Source of the DNA: Cryoendolithus antarcticus
Taxonomy: Eukaryota > Ascomycota > Dothideomycetes > Cladosporiales > Cladosporiaceae
DNA length: 64,000 bases
Assembly: GCA_002077065.1 (NCBI GenBank)
Contig: NAJO01000042.1
Coordinates: forward strand, 310,001-374,000
Direction of reading: 5' to 3'
Shown piece by piece: positions 23,916-35,065 of the stretch. The translations under genes and the position numbers were made by a program. The notes under the pieces were generated by a model that saw only the letters and a program-made list of their open reading frames with translations, was not told where the DNA came from and did no database searches. The stretch's first letter is position 1. The number at the start of each line of letters is the position of its first letter.

Positions 23916-24602
23916 GCTCTGCAGGTAGGCATCCGCAGGCAGATCAAGGCACTCAGTGAAGTACTTAGGTTATACTCGGGAAATGACAAATTTTGCGAAG
24001 AGGTGGAGTGGTGAAAGTGGTGTGCTCAAGCAAAGACAACATACCTGACGACCAGAAAGAAGCCATCGAATGGCTGCGGACCCACGCCTTAGCATCCAGT
24101 AGTGCATCCCATCAGTCATCGCTCCTGCACCTGTACCGCCAAGCTAGCGGCAAGACTTCACCCGAGAGAGGCTCCGGGGGCCAATCGTGATGCATCGCGC
24201 TGATAGCGGTGCTGCGGTGCGAAACGGAAGGTGGTAGCACGGTATTCTGTATCTTGAAGTTAGAAGCGTCCACGCGCGACGGGATAGCAGACAGGACGAG
24301 GAGTATCTAATGTCTGATACCAATGCGAATTGCGTGATTTTGAGTGATTTACATGCCCCCTTGCAGTCTTTGTCTTGGCTGAGCAGGGCACGGAGCCTTG
24401 ATAAGTGAAGTACCGACTGCCGAGGCTGACTTCACGACATGCTGAACATTCTGTATCGGTTGCGATCAATAGTCGATATGGAGCGTGAGGACTCTCTGAG
24501 TAGCATCTATCCAAGCAGAGACAGCTCAGCATATCGCCGACCACCCTGAAAGCCAAGTATTACATCACTCTCATCCAAGCAAAGTCCCTCTCGATCTCAG
24601 CG
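23916..24602. other. Divergent intergenic, transporter/thioesterase
   Basis: These 687 bp between divergent genes presumably hold both promoters. A 65-codon plus-strand ORF starting near 23993 has no recognisable motif, so I do not call it. Confidence 0.4.
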
Positions 24603-25157
24603 ATGTCCAATCCCAAAGCCACCCCAGAGGAAGCAACCTCCTGGCTCCGCTCAAGCTTCGCCTCCCTCTCCCCAGAAGACCGCATAAGAGCCTTCCTCGC
24701 CCCTCGCGAAGGCGAGAGCAATCGCTTCTACTCGCAATTCACCACCAAAGACGTCACCCTGCGCTCCATCACGAAAAGTCCAGAAGGCCGAACCCTCGTC
24801 ACATACGCCTTCCCAGTCTCTGAGTTCCACTGCAATATGTCTGGCAACATGCACGGCGGCTTCCAAAGTACGGCGTTCGATATGCTGACGTCCTTGGCTA
24901 TAATGGCGAATCTCGAGCCGGGGAATCCGTTCATGGATGGAGGTGTGAGTCGGACGTTGAATGTGACGTATCTTAGGCCGGCGCCGCTGGGGGAGATGCT
25001 GGTGATGGAGTGTGAGGTTACGCATGTGGGGAAACGCATGGCTATGACTAGGGGCCTGTTGAAGAGGGAGAGGGATGGAGCGGTGGTGAGTACGTGTGAG
25101 CATAATAAGGCGAGTGTGGAGGGTGGGAAGAAGTGGAAGGGGGAGTCGAAGATGTGA
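24603..25157 (+). CDS. Hotdog-fold thioesterase (ACOT13/PaaI-like)
   Basis: This is a single-exon protein of 184 aa. The hotdog core is recognised by NMHGGFQSTAFDMLTSLAIM, with the HGG loop and the Asp/Ser-Thr helix typical of acyl-CoA thioesterases. It is followed by GGVSRTLNVTYLRPAPLGEM and the closing strand. The family hydrolyses acyl-CoA thioesters. There is no clear targeting signal, so the location is open. The end is basic (GGKKWKGESKM). Confidence 0.85.
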   Translation: MSNPKATPEEATSWLRSSFASLSPEDRIRAFLAPREGESNRFYSQFTTKDVTLRSITKSPEGRTLVTYAFPVSEFHCNMSGNMHGGFQSTAFDMLTSLAIMANLEPGNPFMDGGVSRTLNVTYLRPAPLGEMLVMECEVTHVGKRMAMTRGLLKRERDGAVVSTCEHNKASVEGGKKWKGESKM

Positions 25158-25320
25158 GGCGGGGTGCGTCAGCCTTGAATGACTCCTCTAGGCGGCAGGA
25201 ACTTCACTTTGCCGCATCATTCACACCACATCACTTCCACGAACACTCATGGTCGATAGTCAAACATCCATTCGCACTTATCGTATACCACTCGAATCCT
25301 ATCACTCCACCTCCATTGCC

Positions 25321-26350
25321 ATGGCTTACAACAGCACTGATGGACCAACGGGGTTTCACTCAGGCCCGGGTCTGATAAAGGGACATCAAAGCTATTGGGC
25401 ACTCCAACGCTACTCGTGGCAGGGCCACGACTACGTGGGCCGGGATCCACTGATGGTCGAGAATCACAGGACGTGGGCATACGCTGCTAGAGGACTTCTG
25501 GAAGGACGAGGTTACTCGATGCCTCCCACCACACGAGGTCCGGCTCTGCAGAAGATGCTGGAGCGTAGTGAGCGGCACTTGCTGCACTACGAATTCCGCA
25601 CTTCCGCTGAGCTATTTGATTGCACGAGGTGCGAGTCGAGATCTCGCCGTTACTCAGGCGACTCCACGTTCGAAAGTTAAGAGTCTGCTGATGGCCGCGG
25701 ATGGTGACCTGACGTTCTCGAAATCCATCGATTTTCCGCCAGAGCTCCGGGAGCAGATCTACGGGCACTGCTTCGAAGAGTACGAGATGGACTATAAGGC
25801 GATGGTAAAAACTAAGTACCTGGCTACTATTTTGGTCGGCCCAAATATAGCATGGTACATGAAGTTTTCACCAGTGGTGTACTGCAACCGACAAATGCGC
25901 AAAGAGGCTTTACCACTGTTCTGGAGTCGCTTGAGAATTGACATCAACCTCTCTGCAGAGTGCAATGGATCTTTTGGCGATTAACCGACTGATGTATTTT
26001 GGTCACCTCCAGAAAGTCATGCGATTCGGCTGGCACATGACACAGGCATGCTCAGCTGTATCCGCAGCTTGTACGTCTTTTCGGATTATGCTGCAGGTGC
26101 TGGACGCGCTCGAGAACATGAAATGGTCTTCCTAGCAGTCGATCTGATGGAGGGCACTGCGCGATTGTCGTATGGTCCTGATGATCGGAAAGCTGGGCTT
26201 GCGAAGCGTTTGATCGAAGTGATGGATCCACTGCTGCAAGATATGCGGACGCGACCTGATACAGGTGGAAAGTTGCAGCTCGGTCATGGGAAGAAGGTGA
26301 AAGCGCTGCTTATGTCGGGAGCAAGCCTGATGGGCCCTGATTCGTCCTGA
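25321..26350 (+). pseudogene. F-box-like family B, copy 1 (frameshift and stop)
   Basis: This is a paralogue of the intact gene at 41.4 kb. The frame from the ATG at 25321 gives MAYNSTDGPTG, RGLLEGRGYSMPPTTRGPAL and MLERSERHLLHYEFRTSAEL. Near 25610 the similarity passes to another frame: LIARGASRDLAVTQATPRSK, then DFPPELREQIYGHCFEEY and SPVVYCNRQMRKEALPLFW. That second frame meets TAA at 25982-25984 but continues to resemble the family afterwards (SHAIRLAHDTGMLSCIRSLY). So one frameshift and one nonsense codon are present; the TAA is one C-to-T step from CAA. Confidence 0.78.
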
Positions 26351-26952
26351 CAAAAGCGAGCTTTCCCATGCTATCATTTGTATACCTGCAACAGTCGGAA
26401 CATCGCTCGACGCCAGTAGGAGAGAGCAGTGTCTTCGTCGTCATGCTACCTACAACCTCGAAACACTCATGGACACCGTACCAAGACGACTCACCGCCCA
26501 AAGCGACCGAAAGCAGCAGTCAATATGTCTTCATCCACTGGAGATGCGGATGCACAACTATGTGAGGAATAGGGAGTTATCGGTCCGTATCATTGGGATA
26601 CCCACCCTGGGTACTTCAGGTGCACTGGCATCAACTCTACTGGTGGCGCACTTCCCGAGCTGACATTGAGGTTGCCGCGCCAAGTCATTGAGAGACAGTA
26701 CGAGGAATGTGTTCCTCAGGACGGCTTCTTTGAGCCCAGATGTCTCGCAACCTCGACATCGTTGACCGAGTCTCGAAGGCACTAAAACAGATGGCGAAGT
26801 AAGATCGTCAATGGACAGCATATCCACACATGGTATATAAAGTCTACGCTTCACGCTTGTGGTCGTTGTATACTTCAATACTTCACTGTCTCAGCAGCGT
26901 CCACCATACCCCGGTCTCCTCCCAGCTGTGCTGATCACCAACCACCAGCATC
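26351..26952. other. Intergenic between family B pseudogenes
   Basis: These 602 bp separate the two tandem family B pseudogenes. No ORF or RNA gene recognised. Confidence 0.4.
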
Positions 26953-27990
26953 ATGCAATCCCGTGAAGTGTAAGCCCCAGGCACCCCCAAGCTGCTACCC
27001 GATCTCGAGAGGCACCTCAAACACTACTGGTCGGTCCCGACCTACTCTTTGCACTCCTCCCGCGATGCTATACGACTACTGACGTTGCGAGGGTACACAG
27101 TTCCGACTTCTACTAACATCCAGACGTTACACATTATTCTGGAATGTAGTGAGCGCAATGTGGTCTACTATCCCACGTGTAGGCTTAGCGAGCTCGCAGC
27201 ATTCGTCAGGGCAAGGAAGCTGGCGACTGGCACGACCAAAGCACAAGCGAGGCGCCTATCGCTGGAGCGGCTCCTGCTCGACGACGATGCTCATCCGGTG
27301 TTTGACAGGTTTCTGTACCTTCCTGCCGAGATACGACAGCAAATCTTCTTTTACTACTTTGACGCGCTCCGGGATCGCATAGTCAGCATTTGGGAATACT
27401 CAGCAGATCTCGGTGATCGCGACAATACCATGTTCTCGTCATTGTACGTGCGGCGCTCCACAGTCAAGTTGGCCAAATCCCCGCCGCTGGTGTACTGCAA
27501 TCGCCAGCTGAGGCAAGAGGCGCTGCCGTTGTGTTGGAGTACTTGCACGTTCAGAGCTGTTCTCTTCGCAGACTACAACTTGAAGGACCACTCGTCGCCA
27601 AAGCAGATCACCTAGTGCGGTGCTGCCCTCGGCACCTTCCGGACAGCAAAGGCGACAAACATGCTGGCGCGCATTCGAAGCCTGCACATCGATGTGCATT
27701 ACGAGCGGGACTTCCACCGGACTGCTAACCGTCGCATGATACTTTTCGATGTCAAGCTTGAGGAAGGCCAGATCAGACCTTGTCGTGGCCATGCATCGGA
27801 CGACTTTCAGATCGCAGAGGGCTTCGCTGAGATGCTACGCCCGCTCATGGACACGATCGTAGGGCGAAGTTCTGCTGCTGGAAGGCTGCGGCCTGGTGAT
27901 GGGCGCAGTGCGGTTGATGTGCTGTCCCAGGATGACCATCTCGGATGTAGAAATTGCAATGGATGGCTTGGGTGTATATGTCAGCGGTAG
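26953..27990 (+). pseudogene. F-box-like family B, copy 2 (two in-frame stops, no frameshift)
   Basis: One frame runs from the ATG at 26953 to the stop at 27988-27990 (346 codons, against 360 in the intact member). It is interrupted by TAA at 26971-26973 and TAG at 27613-27615. Family features are clear on both sides: LLPDLERHLKHYWSVPTYSL, RLLTLRGYTVPTSTN, LYLPAEIRQQIFFYYF and SPPLVYCNRQLRQEALPLCW. After the TAG, MLARIRSLHIDVHYERDF follows. Both stops are single C-to-T steps from Gln codons (the TAG could also come from TGG). Use of an internal ATG downstream of the first stop is possible but would still lose the C-terminus. Confidence 0.78.
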
Positions 27991-28164
27991 AAAGTCAGAC
28001 CAAGGCAAACTAGATACACATGTACAAATCCACAAGCGGCCAGCTCCCTCCCGTGACGAACACTCTGATCTTCATATCGCATTCCGTAGACACACGGATA
28101 TTTTTCTCCAACCTTTTCTCCGCGTCCCTCTGCCCCACACGCTGCACCCTCCACCCCGCCACCA

Positions 28165-28612
28165 CTAAGCCTTCTGACCCTCACTCTTCCCTATAGTGAC
28201 CCTCAACACAAAGTTCACAACCACAGCCGCCAACAACGCAATCGCCAACACCGTCGGTCCAAATCGATCATCAAACCCGCCCTGTCCTCTCATCCGTATA
28301 GCCTTCGCCCTCCAGTGGAACGTGACAAGCGCATAGAGCATACTCGCCAGTGCCACGAGTGTGAACAGGCCGGCGCTAATCTGGCCGACTTTGTCGCCAA
28401 AGTTCAGCAGGCCTATGGCGAGGCCGCCGAGGATGACGGTGAAGTTCAGCCAGCTGAGGAAGGTGCGCTCGTTGGCGAAGAAGACTTTGGGTTCTACGCG
28501 GGTGGGGAGGGCGATGCGTTTGCCTGGAAAGCAGTTGAATCAGTATGTGATGCTGCGATTGCCATCGGAAAGTCTTACCTGGTGCAGTCTGGAGGAGAGG
28601 TTGGCTCGACAT
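28165..28612 (-). CDS. vtc1: Vacuolar transporter chaperone Vtc1
   Basis: Vtc1 is the small membrane subunit of the VTC polyphosphate polymerase complex of the vacuole. Exon 1 (28579-28612) encodes [11 protein letters not shown]; exon 2 (28165-28523) completes 130 aa after a GTAAGA...TCCAG intron. Exon 2 reads [20 protein letters not shown], then [20 protein letters not shown] and further spans to VVVNFVLRV, giving three membrane segments (DUF202 type). The length equals yeast Vtc1 (129 aa). The ERTFLSWLN motif is the diagnostic part. Confidence 0.95.
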
Positions 28613-29127
28613 GGCTGAAATGGATGTCGTTGTCTGGCTTCGATTGGCTATAATCTGGAGGCCGAGTGCTTTCGTCGGCTCACGGGTCTGATAGCTTCCG
28701 CTCCTGAATATTTTCCTTGTAGGCCTTCCCTATCTCCAAGCTCACGTGCTAGCTTCGCCTTTGGAAATCTGCGACATCAAGATAGATAGTATTGAAAAGC
28801 AATCACCCTCCGATCCCCACTTCCAGCAAGGTCCCATGCAGCGCACGTGAAAGCTACGAGCCAGCCATTGGCTTTTGAGCTTAGCCGCGGCACGGCGATG
28901 GGCCGCCAACCCTAAGCTTATTAAGCCCCACTATGAGTGCTGGCAGCTGCAGGTCCGCTGCTGTGTAACGGAGGTAAATAGTCGGTACAGATCAGTATTG
29001 GCACACACTGCGCAACTAGCGATTAGCCATATTTCATCCGAGCCGTAGTAGCCCATCAACGAGGCTTGATTCTCGAATCATTAATCCGAGAGGCGCAATA
29101 GCCTGTCCATCGCGAATCATCAGAGCC
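28613..29127. other. Divergent intergenic vtc1/Tctex
   Basis: These 515 bp hold the two divergent promoters. No additional gene recognised. Confidence 0.4.
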
Positions 29128-29587
29128 ATGGCAACCAACAGCGTACGTTCCCATCCTACGAGACTGGAGGCTCTGGTACTAATTCCTACCCAAGCCAATA
29201 TCCCTCGCAACCCTGACCGACCTCGCCGCCTCCGCCTGCTCCTCCACCCTCTCTACCGCAACAACCTACACCCACGCCGACACCCAATCCCAAAACGAGC
29301 GCATCATAAACACCCTCCTCCAATCCCTCATTTCCGCCACAACCTCGGAAACCTCGTCAACCGAGTCTCAGTCCGGACAATACAAGTTCGCCGTGACAAG
29401 CACGATGATACAGCACTTGGAAGGCCGGGAAGCAGATGGTGAGGGCAAGGTGGAGAAGCGAGGAATGCATAGTGCTAGTGGAGCGTATTGGAATAGTGAG
29501 AGGGATGGGATGTGGAGCTATAAGTGGGAGGGTGGCGAGGGGAGGGGGATGGATGTTGTGGTTAGTGTGATGTGGATTGGTGTGTAG
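29128..29587 (+). CDS. Tctex-1 family dynein light chain
   Basis: This is a light chain of cytoplasmic dynein (DYNLT/Tctex type), binding the intermediate chain. A 15-nt first exon (29128-29142, MATNS) joins 29195-29587 across a 52-nt GTACGT...CCAAG intron and gives 135 aa. Exon 2 reads ISLATLTDLAASACSSTL, QYKFAVTSTMIQHLEG and MHSASGAYWNSERDGMWSYK, then GMDVVVSVMWIGV, the conserved end of the family. The very short first exon explains why a plain ORF scan places the start wrongly. Confidence 0.9.
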
Positions 29588-29984
29588 TGCAGGGTGATTG
29601 GCGTGGGGATGGAGAATGGCATGTGGGTGTACATGATTTGTAGCCATATGTATATAGTGAAGATCTTGACGAATGGGCTGATGGTCCGCTATTGCGCGCT
29701 CACGGCTTGGCGCACATACGCAAATCACGCTTGGTCAGGCAGGATTCAACGAAGTGGTAGAAAGTACATAAACCGATCCAGTGCCAGACGGGGTAGGCGA
29801 GTACACGCAGATGCCTGCCTTTCCCCCCCTCAACCCTTCCGTTCGTCTATACCAGTCATGCCAATCCCTAGCCCAGAGTCTCGCCCACATCCGCTCGACT
29901 CTGGTGCAGCTTCGAGCATCAAGCTCAGATGCGCAGCCTGGTCATTGCCTGTCGTCTCTCCAGTCCGCTCAGACAACAGCCGAT
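29588..29984. other. Convergent intergenic Tctex/VAP
   Basis: These 397 bp lie between the 3' ends of convergent genes. Nothing recognised. Confidence 0.4.
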
Positions 29985-30984
29985 CTAGAAGAAGAAATAC
30001 GCGATCAAGAAGCACAACAAGCACAACCCCGCCGTGATAGGCACACTCACCCCTCCAGCGGGCACACTCTGCATCTTCTGCGCCAGAGCCTCACCAGGCG
30101 TCTCATCCTTCTTAATGATGTTCCGCTGCCTCAAGCCCTCCGTAGCTTGCTCCTGCAGTCTCGAGATCTGCGCCTTCGCGGCATCGAGCTGTGCTTGCAA
30201 GTCCGAGCTAGATGTGGGGATCGCGTTGGTCACAGAACTGAGAGCGGATTGCGCGGGTTGGCTGCTAGACGGCGGGGAAGCATATGCAGATTCCTTGTTG
30301 TTGAGATCGAGGGATCGCGCGCCTTCGGGGCGGAACTGATCGATTGTGGAGATGCCGCCTACTTGGCCAGCAGACCGCTGCGGTGTGACGGCTACAGGGC
30401 TTGGGCTTGAGTTCGAGTAAGCTGGCGGCGCGCCGTGGTCGTCATCGTGCACGCTGCTGCCGCCGTTCGTCGCATGTCCGCCGTCTGCCGGTAGGAATGT
30501 CACGCGAATCTTTTTCTCCTGGATGCTGCTCTTTGCTGTCGTCTCGATGGAGTGCCAGATCTGCGCTGTATTTGTGGCTTCTTGCTCTGCTGGGATGCCG
30601 ACGGATTGGACTAGGAATTTGTCGCGGCAGCGGGCGTCTGGAGGTGGGTCCTCTTTCATTGCTTGCAGGAGGACTTGGACTTCGACATCTTTGAGGGGTT
30701 CGATGCGGCCGGAGTTGGGGCGCACGCAGTATCTGAGGGGTGATTAGTCAGGGGCTGAACGTAGAGGTGGCGTGGCACGGCGTACTGCTTTGGTGCGGTG
30801 GTTTTGACTTTAAACACTACGGCCTCCTTGTTCGGGTTGTGTAGTCGCAGGACCTGAGAGACTTCATTGTTGAATGGGCCTGTGTGGGGATAAGATCAGT
30901 CCATGGTCGCGTGTCCTGTCCGATATCACGCCAGGTATACTCACGTCTGAACCCCAGCTCCGAGGGCTCCAAATCGACCGACAT
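29985..30984 (-). CDS. scs2: VAMP-associated protein (VAP/Scs2-like), ER tail-anchored
   Basis: VAP proteins sit in the ER membrane and hold FFAT-motif partners at contact sites. Three exons (30945-30984, 30786-30879, 29985-30732) with 65- and 53-nt GT-AG introns give 293 aa. The MSP domain is assembled across all three: MSVDLEPSELGFRR, PFNNEVSQVLRLHNPNKEAV, FKVKTTAPKQ-YCVRPNSGRI and CRDKFLVQSV. A Ser/Pro linker and a coiled coil (DLQAQLDAAKAQISRLQEQA) follow. A single C-terminal membrane segment (ITAGLCLLCFLIAYFFF) ends the protein, as expected for a tail anchor, and fits Get-pathway insertion by the get1 product encoded elsewhere in this window. Confidence 0.94.
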
Positions 30985-31552
30985 GATGTCGCGTGGTTTG
31001 GTCGCAGACTTCTTTTTGTTGTTCGACGCACGTCTCTTAGATGATCCAGAAGCCGGTGTTTCACTGAGGGGGCTGGACTGTGGAGACGGAGTACGGCTTG
31101 CACTCAGTGAGAGTAATTGACCGAATGGAGACAAAAGACGCGTTCACTGGCATACAGAGCACGTGTCGTTATAGGTGAATGATTGAATGATCACTTAGCA
31201 GGTGGAGTATCTCATGTGCCTTGGATGTGGCAGCGATAGTGACGCGGTCGCTCCCACTCGACATTCGCTGCTTTCCAAGCCTGAGAGCCCGTGGAGGTCG
31301 GTGCCTCGAATAGAGTTGGGCGACGTCATGAGGAATTCACAACTCTCAACCTCAGGCAGGTGAAGCAACATGCATATGTAACCGAAGACACATCCACAGA
31401 CCTTTTCTAAAAGCCATACACAACCCCGGGCGAACCACTCGATTCGCTCATCCAGGACTGCAGAACGTAAAAATACCCACCCCTCCTCTCAAGCAACCCT
31501 TCCCGGCACCGACACCCCCAACAGTGACACAAACCCCCACTACACCGCAAAC
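30985..31552. other. Divergent intergenic VAP/UBX
   Basis: These 568 bp between divergent genes presumably hold both promoters. No other gene recognised. Confidence 0.4.
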
Positions 31553-32488
31553 ATGTCTACCGATCTGCAATCCCTGGTAGAAATGGGCTTTCCCGAAGAC
31601 AAATCCAAGCTCGCACTCTCCAAATCCGGAAACCTTGCCAACGCCATAGACTGGCTCGGCGCGAACGCCGACAAAGACATATCCGAGTTGAACACAGCAG
31701 AGGATGCAGCAAACGACAACCCCGCCCTCGAGGCCGGCGAAACAGCACGAAGCATGGTCTGCAATGAATGCCAGAAGAAATTCCGCGGCATGTCGCAAGC
31801 ACAGTTCCACGCCGAGAAATCAGGCCACACAGACTTCGCTGAGTCGGCCGAGGAACTCGCACCTCTCACAGAAGAAGAGAAGACCGCACGACTAGCGGAG
31901 CTGAAAGAGAAGCTGAGAACGAAGCGCGCGAGGCAGGCGGAGGAGGAGAAGATCGCGCAACGCAGGAACAACGAGATCAACAAGAAGCACACGCGCGAGA
32001 CGGAGGATATCAAGGAGGACTTGCAGAAGAAGGAGCAGGTAAAGGAGGCGCAGAAGAAGCGGCAGGAGAAGATTGATGATAAGGCTGCGAAGGAGCGGAT
32101 CAAGGCGAAGCTTGAGGCTGACAAGGCGGCGAGGAAGGCGAAGGCGGATGAGGAGAAGGCTATGAGGGCGAACCCGGACGCGTACAATCCTGGCGCGCCG
32201 AGCACGGCTGCAGCTGGGGGTGCGGCGGCGGCGGCGCCTGCTGCGAAGACTGGAGTGAACCATGCGGAGGCGAGGCTGAGGTTACAGACCTCGGGTGGGA
32301 ACGTGATGAAGACGTTCCCTGCGGAGACGACGTTGTTCGAAGTGGCGCATGCGTTGGAGGCGGAGAGCGGGGTGGCTGCTACGAGTTTCACGAGCAATTT
32401 TCCGAAGAAGACGTACGATGCGACAGACTTTGGGTTGACGCTCAAGGAGGCGGGTCTGGTGCCAAGCGCAGCCTTGATCGTGAAGTGA
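31553..32488 (+). CDS. UBA-UBX domain protein (UBXN1/SAKS1-like)
   Basis: This is a single-exon protein of 311 aa and a probable Cdc48/p97 cofactor that binds ubiquitin. Domains in order: a UBA domain at residues 1-40 (LQSLVEMGFPEDKSKLALSK); a C2H2-like finger (CNECQKKFRGMSQAQFHAEKS, ending in GH) near 67-90; a long Lys/Glu coiled coil at about 105-215; an Ala/Gly linker; and a UBX domain over the last 80 residues (RLRLQTSGGNVMKTFPAETT, then FPKKTYDATDFGLTLKEAGL). The order matches animal UBXN1. A large antisense ORF is a shadow. Confidence 0.93.
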   Translation: MSTDLQSLVEMGFPEDKSKLALSKSGNLANAIDWLGANADKDISELNTAEDAANDNPALEAGETARSMVCNECQKKFRGMSQAQFHAEKSGHTDFAESAEELAPLTEEEKTARLAELKEKLRTKRARQAEEEKIAQRRNNEINKKHTRETEDIKEDLQKKEQVKEAQKKRQEKIDDKAAKERIKAKLEADKAARKAKADEEKAMRANPDAYNPGAPSTAAAGGAAAAAPAAKTGVNHAEARLRLQTSGGNVMKTFPAETTLFEVAHALEAESGVAATSFTSNFPKKTYDATDFGLTLKEAGLVPSAALIVK

Positions 32489-33045
32489 GAGTGATTGCAA
32501 AGCAAGCGTGGCGACATTACTTGGATTTGCATTTATGTCCACATGGCTCGGTGACTGTTTCTTGGCAGAACATAGCGCGGCGTTGCTGAGGCTGGGCACA
32601 GAGATGGATTAAGCTACTGCACGTTGACTGTGGAGCAAAAGCTTTGCGAGATAGAGCAGGTGTCGCGAAATGCATAAGGCAGATCGGATGGTGTTCCGAC
32701 GAATGCTTGGCGGAATACTTTCCAACGTGTCGGGAAATCGTGGAAAAGATGTCACTGCATTGGGAAGAAGGTGCCGAAAGCTTTCACCATGTCGGCACAC
32801 GGGCCGTGTGGCAAGGCTGCTCTGTGCCGACATGAGATCCAATGCTGCTTATCTTAGACATCAGCAGATAGCCGAGGTGTAGCGTGGTTAGATCCACTGA
32901 TGTGAGTCTGTTGCTAAGATGTACACATTCTGTGCGTTCTGAGAACAGGTTTGGCAATCTCTGCAGCCCGTTCGTGCGCGCGCGTGATGGTCTGACTTTC
33001 CGAACCGATGCACAACGTGATTTGGGCAGCTTACGTCTATCTCTT

Positions 33046-33100
33046 CTCGAGGGCGCGCGTACGGTCAGGCATTACCGCAGCTGAGTCGGTAGAAGCTCTG
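33046..33100. repeat. Imperfect 55-bp direct repeat, unit 1
   Basis: The unit begins CTCGAGGGCGCGCGTACGG and ends AGAAGCTCTG. It aligns without gaps to 33247-33301 at roughly three quarters identity by eye; many of the differences are transitions. Confidence 0.5.
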
Positions 33101-33246
33101 GCGACAGGTCAGTGTAGCGGAAGATACTTGTACGGTACCTAGCCACACTCGGCATGTTGTAGCGACCGAGGCGTAGCTCAAGGTGATGGTAAGCTTCATC
33201 TGGAACAGTAAAGCGCCACTTGAGGCGTACTTCGTCCGGTTGGTAT

Positions 33247-33301
33247 CTCGAGGGCGCGGCTACGGCTAGGTGCTGCCGTAGCTAAGACAGCAGAAGCTTT
33301 A
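33247..33301. repeat. Imperfect 55-bp direct repeat, unit 2
   Basis: The unit begins CTCGAGGGCGCGGCTACGG and ends AGAAGCTTTA. Its start lies 201 bp after that of unit 1. No known element is recognised. Confidence 0.5.
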
Positions 33302-35065
33302 GAGATGCGTAGATGCAGGAGATGATGGCCGGTGCATGTGGTACAGAGTTCAGCAGCAGAACGATGTAGATAGCTGTACTTGGCGGTCTCTCGGGACCAA
33401 GGTCTGGCCAACACGTGGACAAGCTTCGGTCTTGGTTCATCGTTTTGTCATCGATTCTGAGACTCGTGTGCCCAGGCTTGACCACAGAAGTCGCGAGATG
33501 TTACGGAGGCCATGTCGTTGGAAGAAGTGGGTACTTGACCATTCCGTTCTCACTGTGCAACACACTTGACTAGACCGCGACGGAAGAAGTGGAGTCGCTG
33601 TTCGGAAACAATGAAGCCGCGAGCAGGGTACCCACAGCTGATCAGTAATTGCGAAGTGCCTGCATACATGAAGCATGGAGCTCGTTCCGCGCAGCTCGGA
33701 TCTCTGGGCTCCGGCAGTTCTTATGACGAGTGAGGCTGTGCACAAAAGGCTTGAGTCGAACGCCTCAGCCCTACTGACCCTGCGTCAAAGGTCTAGACCT
33801 GGCGGAGAAATCGAACAGCCTGTGGGTCGCCTGTGAGATGTCTGGCTATTTCTTGGTACCTGATGACTGATGAGAGTGCAGATCTCCGGTGGCTGTAGAC
33901 GACGACTGCCAAGGTCTGGTGCATTCTGGGCGATTGAGCATCTCGAGACGGGCTGATGTTGCAGCTGCTCGCTGAGCTGCTCACTCCATGAGGTGCAAGT
34001 CTGATGTAGTTCACGGCGCCATACCTCTGTTGACATCATCTGATCTTGACTTTCACGCTTAACGGTCGTTAGCGCGTTGAGTAGGTGGGTTGCGTATGTT
34101 CAAATCGCATCCAATCTTGCGACAAGAATCGAAGCCCAGAAAGATATGCCAATAGCAATGTGACCCTAGCATCCAAGTGTGTAAGCACACCATCCCGCAA
34201 CCTCGGTGCCTGGGCAGAACGCCGCTCGGTGTTTTGTCCGCTACTTGGCATTGGAGAGGATGATTGCCAGAGGTGAGGATGGATTAAAGTTTTCTTTCGG
34301 CACACACGGCAAGACAGCTCCTTATTGCCCTGGACCCTCGATATGACTTATGGCTGTGACGACCGTGCGAAGAATGTGTTAGGAGGCTATATGCGGTCGA
34401 CATTGGCATCTAACCAAGTGCGAACCTGCATGACAGTGTCGAATGCACTACCACGGGACTTTGAGTATCACCCTTTATCAGCGAAAGAACACAATCGCTT
34501 TCTGGGCCACGGACTTCCCACCCAACCTTAGCTGCCTATGGAGCCGACAAAGCCGTTGGACCCGAGCGATTGGCCACCCCCCAACATTGCGTCAGGGTCC
34601 ACCGACCGACATCTTGCAAACCTCGAATCTGTTTCTCCATGGCTGTCTTTGCACAGCCACGCGCCAGCACGGCTAGGTCGTTCCCGTCACCCACTTCGCG
34701 CGTATCCGCCAAGCGCACTATCCCAATGTTGTGCTACCTTCCTCGACATGCCATGTCCTTCTCGAGCCTACTTTTACTGTAGATCGCGGCGCCGGCACCA
34801 ATCTTGGCATGCCTCGTCTATCTTTCCTGGCGGACATAGACGGAGACAAGCAAAGACGAGGTTGTGGGTTGCATAAGGTATTTGTGGTACTCAGTAGACT
34901 CAAGGTTACGGTCAGCCTTTGGGCGTTTGTCACTGCTTGCTGCCCTACGAATCTCTCTCCACTCGTTGCTGCTGCGACTTGCTTTCCTGTATTGCTTTCC
35001 GCGGGCATCGAATGATCTGACTGTCTTGACCTCCACCACAGCGAAGCTTGTCGAGTATCTCTAAT

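Larger units (their letters stand above)
32489..35065. other. 2.6-kb intergenic region with no supported gene
   Basis: This is the longest gene-free stretch in the window. ORFs are short and overlapping on all frames, with no family motif. It contains one pair of imperfect 55-bp direct repeats (33046-33100 and 33247-33301). The part next to 35066 should hold the promoter and 5' leader of the zinc-cluster regulator; a long leader would be usual for such genes. Confidence 0.5.

Noticed and set aside
23993..24190. 65-codon plus-strand ORF upstream of the thioesterase gene
   Set aside because: Short, no motif, lies in a divergent promoter region.
31540..32532. 330-codon minus-strand ORF opposite the UBX gene
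   Set aside because: Created by Lys/Glu/Ala codons of the coiled coil read backwards (Ser/Phe/Ala runs).
34069..34305. Possible tRNA, prompted by a GTTCAAATC-like string near 34098
   Set aside because: No matching acceptor and anticodon stems can be folded around it by eye.
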